Source: Cytophagales bacterium (lineage in GTDB: Bacteria > Bacteroidota > Bacteroidia > Cytophagales > UBA9547). From it: a DNA stretch of 6,422 nucleotides. Numbering within the stretch: the first letter of the stretch is position 1; each line of letters begins with the position of its first letter. The notes under the pieces were generated by a model. That model did not search any database. It had not been told where the DNA came from and saw only the letters and a program-made list of their open reading frames with translations. The translations under genes and the position numbers were made by a program. The stretch lies in the NCBI GenBank assembly GCA_013298205.1, contig JAAFJZ010000076.1:2769-9190 (forward strand), written 5' to 3'. This document shows, in pieces, positions 1 to 6,422 of the stretch.

Positions 1-1
1 A

Positions 2-241
2 ACAGCTCAAAATGATAGTTTGATGTATGAACTTAATCTATTGCTAAAAAAATATCCTTATAGCCTTAAAGCAGATGATGCGATGTATCTTTTGGCTGAA
101 ACGTATGATTATAAATTAAGAGACAAGGAAAAAGCGATGGAAACCTATAAAAAAATTATAGATACTTTTCCCCAAAGTATTTTTATTCAAGAGTCTAGAA
201 AAAGATACAGACAATTAAGAGGTGATAAAATAAGTGGTTGA
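2..241 (+). CDS. Tetratricopeptide-repeat protein, C-terminal fragment
   Basis: The reading frame is open from the left edge (first full codon at base 2) to a TGA at 239-241. The true start is therefore outside the window and only the last 79 residues are visible. An internal TTG at 20 or ATG at 23 could be mistaken for a start, but no stop precedes them in frame. The fragment is helical with TPR-like spacing: a helix ending KKYPYS, then ADDAMYLLAETYDYKL, then DKEKAMETYKKIIDTFPQS, and a basic end (SRKRYRQLRGDK). The alternation of small and aromatic residues and the xxxxFPxS turn are typical of TPR pairs, which act as protein-protein scaffolds. Bacteroidota have many large TPR proteins, often exported, with this kind of C-terminus, but nothing here shows the partner, function or cell location. 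It overlaps the start of recG by 8 bases, so the two are probably co-transcribed. Confidence 0.75.
   Translation, partial: TAQNDSLMYELNLLLKKYPYSLKADDAMYLLAETYDYKLRDKEKAMETYKKIIDTFPQSIFIQESRKRYRQLRGDKISG
217..226 (+). promoter_or_regulatory. Shine-Dalgarno site of recG
   Basis: AAGAGGTGAT sits 7 bases upstream of the GTG at 234, with 11 bases between its AGG core and the start. Seven bases in a row (AGGTGAT) match the complement of the usual 16S rRNA 3' end. It lies inside the last codons of the TPR gene. It supports the GTG start of recG, which also directly follows an in-frame TAA at 231-233. Bacteroidota generally make little use of Shine-Dalgarno pairing, so part of the match could be chance. 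Confidence 0.5.
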
Positions 242-2336
242 AAGTATTAAATATTTTGAGTCTGGGCTTGAATACCTAAAAGGAGTTGGGCCACAAAGGG
301 CGAAACTTTTTGCCACAGAACTTGATATTCATAATATTGGACAGCTTTTACAATTTTATCCTTTTCGTTATGAGGATAGGCCGGTTTTTACAAAAATCAA
401 GTCTATAAACTATGACCATGAAGATGCCGTTCAGATTTTAGGAAAACTGATTTATATTGAAGTTCAAAACACAAGTGCAGTAGAAAGATTGGTTTGTGGC
501 TTTGTAGATAATGAAGGCGGAGAAGCTGAAATTGTGTTTTTTAGAGGGGTAAAATTTTTACTTAGTCGTTTAAAAACGGATCAAAAATATGTTCTGTATG
601 GAAAGCCATCTTTTTTTAGAGAGAAACTACAATTTTCTCACCCCGAGCTAGATATTTATAGTCCTGATCAAACTTTACATTCATTTGTACCCATTTACCA
701 TGGAAGCGAAAAATTGAGAAAACAATTTGTAGATAGCAAGGCGATTTCTAAAATCATTTCACAAGTTTTGCCTACAGCTTTAAATTATGTTCAGGAAAAT
801 ATTCCCCAAGAAATTTTACTTAAATATCAGCTCATAAGTCGCAAAGAAGCATTACATTATATTCATTTGCCACAAAGTAAAGAACAGCTTGTTAATGCCA
901 GAAGAAGATTGAAATGGGAAGAGCTTTTTTATGTTCAAATTAAGATTTTACATGAAAAGACAAATCGCAATACCAATCAAGGTTTTGTATTTGCCAAAAC
1001 AGAAGTGCTCAATACTTTTTATAAACACCATTTACAATTTCAACTTACAGAAGCCCAAAAAAGGGTTTTGAAAGAAATTTTTTTGGATTGCCGTTCTGGA
1101 AAACAAATGAATCGGCTTTTACAAGGAGATGTAGGTTCTGGTAAAACAATTGTGGCCTTTATTTGTATTTTACTGGCGATAGACAATGGTAAACAAGCGT
1201 GTATGGTAGCTCCTACAGAAATACTATCAGAGCAACATTTCATTTCTTTTACCGAAATGGCAGAACCCTTGGGTTTGAAAGTCGATATTTTAACCGGCTC
1301 TACTACAAAAGCCCAAAGGAAGAAAAAACTTGCAGATTTGGAAAACGGAGAAACGAATATTTTGATTTCCACCCATGCCGTTTTAGAGGATAATGTTATT
1401 TTTAAAGAGCTGGGAATTTGTGTTATAGATGAGCAACATCGTTTTGGTGTAGAGCAAAGATCTAAATTGTGGAAAAAAAATAAAACCCTAGCACCACATA
1501 TTTTGGTGATGACAGCTACACCGATACCTCGCACTTTAGCGATGACTTTATATGGAGATTTAGAAATTTCACAAATTGATGAATTACCTCAAGGTAGAAA
1601 GCCTATCATTACAGTACACAGAGGCGAAGCCCAAAGAAATACCGTTTTTGCCTTTATTCGTGGTGAAATTCAAAAGTCTAGGCAAATTTATATCGTTTAT
1701 CCTTTAATAGAAGAAAATGAAAAACTCGATCTTTTAGATTTAAAAGAAGGCTTTGAATCTATTAATCGGGCTTTTCCCGAATACCAAATCGGAATTGTAC
1801 ACGGAAAAATGAAGCCTAAGGACAAGGATTTCGAAATGCAAAGGTTTAAGCGCAACGAATCCCAAATACTTGTTTCTACCACCGTGATAGAAGTGGGCGT
1901 AAACGTACCCAATGCTACAGTGATGATTATAGAAAATGCCGAAAGATTTGGTCTGGCGCAATTGCATCAACTTCGTGGTAGGGTGGGAAGAGGAGCCGAT
2001 CAATCGTATTGTATATTAATGACCAAGTCTAAGATAAATTATGTGTCTCGTCAGCGTATAGAAACGCTTGTAAGAACCCAAAATGGATTTGAAATAGCTG
2101 ATGTGGATTTAAAACTAAGAGGCCCTGGCGATATGCTAGGAACCCAGCAAAGTGGAATGTTAGATTTGATGATTGCCGACTTGGCACAAGATTCAGATTA
2201 CTTAAAAGAAGCAAGAAATGAGGCTTTGGCTATTTTAGAAAAAGACCCCCACCTTACCGCTCACGAAAACTTGCCGATTTTTATTCAAATAAAACATGGC
2301 AAACCCGAAAGGAATAACTGGGGAAAGATAAGTTAG
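234..2336 (+). CDS. recG: ATP-dependent DNA helicase RecG
   Basis: RecG is a monomeric superfamily 2 double-stranded DNA translocase that remodels stalled replication forks and branched recombination intermediates in the cytoplasm. The 700-residue product is full length for the family. Residues 13-26 carry the N-terminal EYLKGVGPQRAKLF signature, and about 65-150 form the OB-fold wedge domain that splits the fork. The helicase motifs are complete: Walker A GDVGSGKT at 298-305, DEQH box at 399-402, TAT at 427-429, motif V TTVIEVGVNVPNA at 549-561 and motif VI QLHQLRGRVGRG at 576-587. The RecG-specific C-terminal region that couples ATP hydrolysis to translocation includes DLKLRGPGD at 625-633, followed by LGTQQSG. 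The start is GTG at 234, since an in-frame TAA lies just before it and no ATG is available upstream or before the conserved N-terminus. It overlaps the TPR gene by 8 bases and converges on mrdA. No frameshift or missing key residue is seen. Confidence 0.97.
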   Translation: MVESIKYFESGLEYLKGVGPQRAKLFATELDIHNIGQLLQFYPFRYEDRPVFTKIKSINYDHEDAVQILGKLIYIEVQNTSAVERLVCGFVDNEGGEAEIVFFRGVKFLLSRLKTDQKYVLYGKPSFFREKLQFSHPELDIYSPDQTLHSFVPIYHGSEKLRKQFVDSKAISKIISQVLPTALNYVQENIPQEILLKYQLISRKEALHYIHLPQSKEQLVNARRRLKWEELFYVQIKILHEKTNRNTNQGFVFAKTEVLNTFYKHHLQFQLTEAQKRVLKEIFLDCRSGKQMNRLLQGDVGSGKTIVAFICILLAIDNGKQACMVAPTEILSEQHFISFTEMAEPLGLKVDILTGSTTKAQRKKKLADLENGETNILISTHAVLEDNVIFKELGICVIDEQHRFGVEQRSKLWKKNKTLAPHILVMTATPIPRTLAMTLYGDLEISQIDELPQGRKPIITVHRGEAQRNTVFAFIRGEIQKSRQIYIVYPLIEENEKLDLLDLKEGFESINRAFPEYQIGIVHGKMKPKDKDFEMQRFKRNESQILVSTTVIEVGVNVPNATVMIIENAERFGLAQLHQLRGRVGRGADQSYCILMTKSKINYVSRQRIETLVRTQNGFEIADVDLKLRGPGDMLGTQQSGMLDLMIADLAQDSDYLKEARNEALAILEKDPHLTAHENLPIFIQIKHGKPERNNWGKIS

Positions 2337-2349
2337 GTTTTTAAAAATC
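2337..2349. other. Tail-to-tail gap between recG and mrdA with an AT-rich near-palindrome
   Basis: Only 13 bases separate the stop codons of the converging genes recG (TAG, 2334-2336) and mrdA (TGA, 2352-2350). The stretch 2335-2350 reads AGGTTTTTAAAAATCT, an 8-base inverted repeat with one imperfect pair and no spacer. On the + strand it is followed by a T-rich run at 2356-2368. It might act as a weak shared terminator, but the stem is almost all A-T and would need several of its bases as loop, so a clear intrinsic terminator is not demonstrated for either gene. Confidence 0.35.
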
Positions 2350-4278
2350 TCAGTGTTTTGTTTTTTTTCTCACTTTAGACATTTTTTCTCTAAAATATTG
2401 CCTAACTAACAAATCACCTTCTTTTCGGGTATTAACACCCGCTTTAATCATCAAAACTTCTCTTAATTTAGCATTATAAAGATTTATGTTTTTATCAATT
2501 ATTTTTTTCTCGATTTCTTGTCTTGTAATAGTATCATTTAAATATTTTTCTATCATCAAACTAGCAAGTGGAGCAGCCCATTTATCGCCAAATCCTGCAT
2601 TTTCCACATAAACCGCTAAAGCAATTTTAGGGTTATCTCTTGGAGCAAAAGCGACAAAAACAGAATGGTCTTCACCCATTGGATTTTGAGCTGTTCCTGT
2701 TTTACCACCAAAAACGACACCTTTAATTTTAGAACGATAAGCTGTACCTGATTCTACGACATCAGTCATTGCATTAACTAAAGTTGGAAAATATTCTGCA
2801 TCAATTTTTGTATAATGTTTTTCCTTATATTTTTGAGGTATTGAATCTTTTCCGCCAATTTGTTTGATAAGGTGAGGGATATAATAATACCCTCTGTTGG
2901 CTATTATTGCAGCCAAGTTTGCCATTTGTATAGGAACAACAAGTATTTCACCTTGACCTATACCTAAAGAAAATATTGTAGAAAAAGCCCATCTTTTATC
3001 ACCATATGCTCTATCAAAATAAGCATTTGAAGGTACTCGACCATTTTTTTCGTTAGGTAAATCTATTCCTAATGCTGTACTTAAACCAAAACTGGTTACA
3101 TAATAACGCCAAGTATCAAAACCTCTTTCGGCATCTACAAAAATGTTATGAGAAGTTCCTCGTTGTAAAATTCTATTAAAAAGCACATAATAATAAGGAT
3201 TACAAGAATGTTTTAAAGCACCTCTCATACCAATTGTTGGTCCATGATTATGACAATTGATAATAGATTTATTGCATGGCAAACTTGTGTTAGAATCTAT
3301 GACTTTTTCTTGAAGTCCAATTAAACTTTCTATAATTTTAAAAATTGAACCAGGAGGATAGGTTGCTTGAATAGCTCTATTATATAAAGGCAACAAAGAA
3401 TCGTTAACCAAAGAACGATACGATTTGGAAAAATTTTTACCAACCAATAGATTGGGGTCATAAGAGGCACTAGAAACCATACACAAGATTTCTCCAGTAC
3501 TTGGCTCTATCGCAACTATGCTACCTTGTTTATTTTTCATCAATTTTTCACCATAAGTTTGAAGCTTATAATCTATCGAAGTTCTAATATCTTCACCAGC
3601 AACAGAAGCTGTATCATAAGCGCCATCTAAAAAAGAGCCTTTTTCTACACCTCTTACATCAACTAAAACATATTTTACGCCTCTTTTACCCCTCATTACA
3701 GTTTCATATTGCTTTTCTAGACCACTCAAACCAATAAAATCACCAGAACGATATTCATTATTTTTAATACTTAACAATTGCTTAGGGCTAATTTCGCCAA
3801 TATAACCCATAACATTTGCAGCAGCAGGTTCTGGATAAGTACGAACAGATCTAGAGTTAACATAAAAACCCGTATTATCTACCAAGGCATCTTGGATTCG
3901 GGCAAAATCTTCGTTAGAAAGTGTGGGAATAAAAATAGAAGGTTTTAATTTAGAATATTTTCTTGCGTCTTTTAATTTCTGACGAAATTCGACCATATTC
4001 AAACCTAATAAAGAGGCAAAAGAAATGGTATCTGTCATGTTTACCTCTTTTGGAATAACCATTAAATCATAAACAGGCATATTCATTACCATCATTTTAT
4101 CATGCCTATCACGAATTAAACCACGATAAGGAAAAACAGTAAGTTTATGAACAGTATTACTTTTAGATAAATCAGAATAGGTAGTATCTATAACTTGGAG
4201 ATAAAAAAGCTTTAATAAGTAAACGAAACCAATAATTCCAATAAAAATCAGAATGTTATACTGTTTTTGATTAAGCAT
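2350..4278 (-). CDS. mrdA: Penicillin-binding protein 2 (elongation-specific peptidoglycan transpeptidase)
   Basis: PBP2 is a class B penicillin-binding protein that cross-links peptidoglycan during cell elongation, anchored in the inner membrane with its catalytic part in the periplasm. From the ATG at 4278 it has 642 residues. One membrane anchor lies at about 8-26, and the start of the dimerisation domain has the typical FPYRGLIRDR at 49-58. The transpeptidase domain has all three active-site motifs: S311-I-F-K314 (within YPPGSIFK), S358-C-N360 (within KHSCNPYYY) and K526-T-G528 (within GGKTGTAQN). After the domain ends near 580 there is a roughly 55-residue tail finishing in a lysine/arginine-rich segment (KVRKKTKH). 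The ATG at 4278 is preferred over an in-frame GTG at 4299 because it places the hydrophobic anchor at the usual distance, follows an AAAAGGG motif, and leaves only an 8-base overlap with mreD. It is the last gene of the mre block here; rodA does not follow. Confidence 0.96.
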   Translation of the reverse strand: MLNQKQYNILIFIGIIGFVYLLKLFYLQVIDTTYSDLSKSNTVHKLTVFPYRGLIRDRHDKMMVMNMPVYDLMVIPKEVNMTDTISFASLLGLNMVEFRQKLKDARKYSKLKPSIFIPTLSNEDFARIQDALVDNTGFYVNSRSVRTYPEPAAANVMGYIGEISPKQLLSIKNNEYRSGDFIGLSGLEKQYETVMRGKRGVKYVLVDVRGVEKGSFLDGAYDTASVAGEDIRTSIDYKLQTYGEKLMKNKQGSIVAIEPSTGEILCMVSSASYDPNLLVGKNFSKSYRSLVNDSLLPLYNRAIQATYPPGSIFKIIESLIGLQEKVIDSNTSLPCNKSIINCHNHGPTIGMRGALKHSCNPYYYVLFNRILQRGTSHNIFVDAERGFDTWRYYVTSFGLSTALGIDLPNEKNGRVPSNAYFDRAYGDKRWAFSTIFSLGIGQGEILVVPIQMANLAAIIANRGYYYIPHLIKQIGGKDSIPQKYKEKHYTKIDAEYFPTLVNAMTDVVESGTAYRSKIKGVVFGGKTGTAQNPMGEDHSVFVAFAPRDNPKIALAVYVENAGFGDKWAAPLASLMIEKYLNDTITRQEIEKKIIDKNINLYNAKLREVLMIKAGVNTRKEGDLLVRQYFREKMSKVRKKTKH

Positions 4279-4792
4279 TTTCAGAGCCCTTTTGATCACT
4301 TATTTTAGCAATCCATAATATTGCTAAAGAGCTTAAAAAGGTTGAAAAAATAATCTTTAATAAAGAAAAAAAGAAATTATTAAAACCGGCATCTATGTAA
4401 AAAAGAAAAATATGATGAGCAAAGCATAAAATAGAAACATATAATATCATCCAACGCCAACCCATGTTACTAATACTTATCCAAGAATTTTCAGAAACAG
4501 AACCTTTTGGTGTTAACAAATCATAAATGGGTTGCCTTAAAAAAGCCACCCAAGTCATAGCAGCAGCATGAATTCCAATACTATCATAAAACATATCCAT
4601 AAGAATACCTAAAGAAAATGCAATTACAATATAAATCATTCGGTTGGTTTTTTGAGGTAAAAAGAAAATGGCACCAACATAAACAAAGCAAAAACCTACA
4701 TGAAAAAGAACAAATGTGCGAACCAATAAAACTTGAAGAGCAATTAGAAACAAAAAAGTAAAAACGAGCCGCAACAAACTATTTAAACTCAT
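4271..4792 (-). CDS. mreD: Rod shape-determining membrane protein MreD
   Basis: MreD is a small integral membrane protein of the elongasome that works with MreC to link cytoplasmic MreB filaments to the periplasmic cell-wall enzymes. The 173-residue product is very hydrophobic, with likely membrane segments at about 7-25, 27-46, 52-66, 72-85, 113-131 and 139-162, which fits the family. The most recognisable part is the segment GILMDMFYDSIGIHAAAM at 62-79, the conserved G-x-x-x-D-x-F-x-D-S-x-G-x-H pattern of Bacteroidota MreD. MreD is poorly conserved in sequence, so position between mreC and mrdA adds strong support. The ATG at 4792-4790 overlaps the mreC stop as ATGA, and the stop (TAA, 4273-4271) overlaps the mrdA start by 8 bases. 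No Shine-Dalgarno motif is seen before it, only an A-tract. DNA of its 3' half is very AT-rich (11 G+C of 60 at 4321-4380), as expected for membrane-segment codons in such a genome. Confidence 0.92.
   Translation of the reverse strand: MSLNSLLRLVFTFLFLIALQVLLVRTFVLFHVGFCFVYVGAIFFLPQKTNRMIYIVIAFSLGILMDMFYDSIGIHAAAMTWVAFLRQPIYDLLTPKGSVSENSWISISNMGWRWMILYVSILCFAHHIFLFYIDAGFNNFFFSLLKIIFSTFLSSLAILWIAKISDQKGSENA
4287..4293 (-). promoter_or_regulatory. Possible ribosome-binding site of mrdA
   Basis: On the - strand AAAAGGG lies 8 bases upstream of the ATG at 4278, inside the end of mreD. It is only a partial Shine-Dalgarno match, but the spacing is good. It helps choose this ATG over the upstream GTG at 4299, which has no comparable motif just before it. 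With the overlapping ATGCTTAA junction, ribosomes finishing mreD could also simply re-initiate here. Confidence 0.4.
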
Positions 4793-5625
4793 GGTTTTTT
4801 TTCTGTTAAACTTAAATTTTGCAGTGAATCTACTTCTGGTTGTTCTAAGTTTTTAACAACATAAACATAGCTTAAAGCTGAAAAGTCAGAACTTAGCGTA
4901 AGCTTAATTTTATAAAAAGTTTCGTCTGGTTTTATATCAATAGATTTTACTCTTCCTATCATCACACCCTCTGGATAGATGGTATTAAACCCTGTTGTAA
5001 CGACAGAGTCTCCAACTTTTACTTTTATATGCCTAGGTAAATACAATAAGTTAGCTTGAGAAGGTAAAAATCCATCCCATTGAGTGGTACAAAATGCGTT
5101 TTGTTTTTTAATTTTAGAAGAAACCAAGACCATTGTATGCAACAAAGAATAAGCAACAGAGTAGTGATCAGAAACATTTCGAATTTTTCCTACTACACCC
5201 TGAGTAGAAATCAAACCCATCCCAGGTTTTACACCATCCAATTTACCCTTATTAATGGTTATATAATTGTTACTTCTTGAAGTACTATTATTGACAAGTT
5301 TAGCAGTCATAAATTCAAAGCTTTTTGCTCGAATTGAATCTTTAATTTGATAATCAGCTTGGACTTTAGCTTGTTTTATTGCAAGCAAAGACCTTAAATA
5401 TGCATTTTCAGAACTTAAATTTTTATTAATTTTTTTAAGATTAAAATATTCCTCAATAGATTGATTTACTTGAATAGTTTGGGCTATATAGTAACTTGAA
5501 GTACTAAAAAAATAACTTGATTGATAAGAATTGAATTTAAAAATAAAATAAAAAGATGTTATTTCTAAGCCAAAGAAGAGTAAAAAAACTCGATACTTAA
5601 ATAATAAATCAAAAAACCTTTGCAT
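4789..5625 (-). CDS. mreC: Rod shape-determining protein MreC
   Basis: MreC is a bitopic inner-membrane protein whose periplasmic part forms a scaffold that binds and activates PBP2 in the elongation complex. The 278-residue product has the family layout: a short basic cytoplasmic end, one membrane segment at about 12-30, a coiled-coil stretch at about 55-85 rich in E, K, N and L, and the two-lobed beta domain at about 105-258. Recognisable family segments are NNYITINKGKLDGVKPGMG (119-137), the following QGVVGKI, LPRHIKVKVGDSVVTTG (196-212) and IYPEGVMIGRV (216-226). The ATG at 5625 lies 10 bases after the mreB stop, with no Shine-Dalgarno motif between them. Its TGA (4791-4789) overlaps the mreD ATG by 4 bases. 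Just before that stop, codons GAA-AAA-AAA form an in-frame slippery heptamer, discussed under findings. Confidence 0.95.
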   Translation of the reverse strand: MQRFFDLLFKYRVFLLFFGLEITSFYFIFKFNSYQSSYFFSTSSYYIAQTIQVNQSIEEYFNLKKINKNLSSENAYLRSLLAIKQAKVQADYQIKDSIRAKSFEFMTAKLVNNSTSRSNNYITINKGKLDGVKPGMGLISTQGVVGKIRNVSDHYSVAYSLLHTMVLVSSKIKKQNAFCTTQWDGFLPSQANLLYLPRHIKVKVGDSVVTTGFNTIYPEGVMIGRVKSIDIKPDETFYKIKLTLSSDFSALSYVYVVKNLEQPEVDSLQNLSLTEKKP

Positions 5626-5635
5626 GAGCGGAAGT

Positions 5636-6422
5636 TTAGCTCATTAAAACGGCTTTAAAGCCTTGTAAATTTTTAAGCGCAGCCCCAGTTCCTCTAACTA
5701 CTGCAGTTAAAGGGTCTTGAGCAATATGAATAGGAAGTTTGGTTTTTAAACCCAATCTTTTGTCCAAACCTCTTAGCAATGCGCCACCACCTGTAAGATA
5801 AATTCCTCTATCATAGATATCAGCTGAAAGTTCTGGAGGTGATATTTCAAGCGCTTTTAAAACGGCCTCTTCAATTTTAGAAATTGACTTATCTAAAGCA
5901 AAAGCAATTTCGGTATAAGTTACTTTTATAACTTTAGGAATTCCTGTCATTAAATCTCTACCTCTAATTTCATAATCTGCAGGTGGATTTTCAAGTTCTG
6001 TCATTGCAGCACCAACTTCAATTTTTACTCTTTCCGCTGAACGTTCTCCAATTAATAAATTATGTTGTCTACGCATATAATCTAATATATCTCGGCTAAA
6101 AACATCACCAGCAATACGAATAGATTGATCACATACAATTCCAGATAAGGCAATAACAGCTATTTCTGTTGTACCTCCCCCAATATCAACAATCATTGAG
6201 CCCAAAGGTTGCTCGATATCAATTCCAACTCCAATTGCTGCAGCAATTGGTTCATAAATCATATATACTTCTTTTGCTCCAGCATGTTCAGCAGAATCTC
6301 TTACGGCTCTTTTTTCTACCTCGGTAATGCCCGAAGGAATACAAATTACCATTCTGTGAGAAGGAGCAAAAAACTTATGTCCTGGGTTGATTAGTTTAAT
6401 CATTCCTCTTATCATATGTTCT
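5636..6422 (-). CDS. mreB: Rod shape-determining protein MreB (actin homologue), C-terminal part
   Basis: MreB is the bacterial actin that polymerises beneath the inner membrane and directs where the elongation machinery inserts new wall. The frame stays open through the right edge (codons GAA and CAT precede the ATG at 6415), so that ATG is internal. By comparison with E. coli MreB it falls at the EKM position, so roughly the first 85-90 residues, including the first phosphate-binding loop, lie outside the window. What is visible is well conserved: YEPIAAAIGVGIDIEQPLG, the second phosphate loop VDIGGGTTE (bases 6190-6164), the ERSAERVKIEVGAA helix, RGRDLMTGIPK, the adenosine-binding LTGGGALLRGLD (bases 5797-5762) and QDPLTAVVRGTGAALKN near the end. 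It is the first gene of the mre block seen here and its promoter is off-window. The high conservation makes the identification safe; the close paralogue class Mbl is not expected in this phylum. Confidence 0.97.
   Translation of the reverse strand, partial: EHMIRGMIKLINPGHKFFAPSHRMVICIPSGITEVEKRAVRDSAEHAGAKEVYMIYEPIAAAIGVGIDIEQPLGSMIVDIGGGTTEIAVIALSGIVCDQSIRIAGDVFSRDILDYMRRQHNLLIGERSAERVKIEVGAAMTELENPPADYEIRGRDLMTGIPKVIKVTYTEIAFALDKSISKIEEAVLKALEISPPELSADIYDRGIYLTGGGALLRGLDKRLGLKTKLPIHIAQDPLTAVVRGTGAALKNLQGFKAVLMS

Noticed and set aside
1040..1534. Open frame of 164 codons on the - strand inside recG, plus shorter open frames at 1199-1393, 1697-1912, 1740-2003 and 2029-2214.
   Set aside because: All lie within the well-conserved helicase coding sequence of recG. 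Their translations look like no known protein and have the composition of an out-of-frame reading.
2361..2368. Run of eight A on the - strand near the end of mrdA, also in phase as a slippery A-AAA-AAA.
   Set aside because: A -1 slip would only replace the last few residues and stop at 2335-2333, adding about six residues. With no meaningful altered product, it is most likely chance in lysine-rich coding DNA.
2331..2407. Inverted repeat AGTTAGG (2331-2337) and CCTAACT (2401-2407), with a smaller one TTTAGA/TCTAAA at 2374-2394.
   Set aside because: The 7-base arms are 63 bases apart and the other stem is a 6-base AT-rich hairpin in coding sequence. Both are within chance expectation for AT-rich DNA and neither makes a convincing terminator.
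5080..5280. Open frame of 66 codons on the + strand opposite mreC, and one of 61 codons at 6209-6394 opposite mreB.
   Set aside because: Both are antisense to conserved genes, have no recognisable motif and no convincing start context.
6413..6415. ATG at 6415 as the start of a short 259-residue MreB.
   Set aside because: The frame remains open to the window edge, and this methionine matches an internal position of MreB. Accepting it would remove the first phosphate-binding loop.
1..6422. Search for a mobile element, CRISPR array, defence system, tRNA or other unusual system.
   Set aside because: Nearly every base belongs to recognisable core genes with tight spacing. I saw no terminal inverted repeats, regularly spaced repeats, tRNA-like folds or unknown genes.

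Overview
The window looks like an ordinary core-genome segment from a low-GC member of the Bacteroidota. The evidence is AT-rich DNA, very tight gene packing, the gene order mreB-mreC-mreD-mrdA, and the style of the MreB, PBP2 and RecG proteins. The MreB stretch with the PPADYEIRGRDLMTG signature resembles Cytophagales/Sphingobacteriales proteins slightly more than Flavobacteriia, but that class-level placement is weak and comes from memory of the family, not from a search.

The layout is two converging blocks. On the + strand, the last 79 codons of a tetratricopeptide-repeat protein run in from the left edge and overlap by 8 bases the start of recG (234-2336), a complete replication-fork helicase gene. 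On the - strand, reading from the right edge leftwards, comes the cell-elongation operon: mreB (3' part only, its start lies beyond base 6422), mreC, mreD and mrdA (penicillin-binding protein 2). The blocks meet tail to tail with 13 bases between the recG and mrdA stop codons.

The four - strand genes form one working unit. MreB filaments under the membrane organise the elongasome, MreC and MreD link them across the inner membrane, and PBP2 cross-links new peptidoglycan in the periplasm. The gaps are 10 bases (mreB/mreC), a 4-base overlap (mreC/mreD) and an 8-base overlap (mreD/mrdA), so translational coupling is likely. rodA, the glycosyltransferase partner of PBP2 that usually follows mrdA in this phylum, is not here, because recG occupies that position in the opposite orientation.

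There is no stretch above 300 bases without a gene. I found no RNA gene, mobile element, CRISPR array or convincing promoter, and the promoters for both blocks must lie outside the window. I did not find a novel system. The points worth a second look are small: the missing rodA, an in-frame slippery A-tract at the mreC/mreD junction, a basic C-terminal tail on PBP2, and an unusually good Shine-Dalgarno sequence in front of the GTG start of recG.
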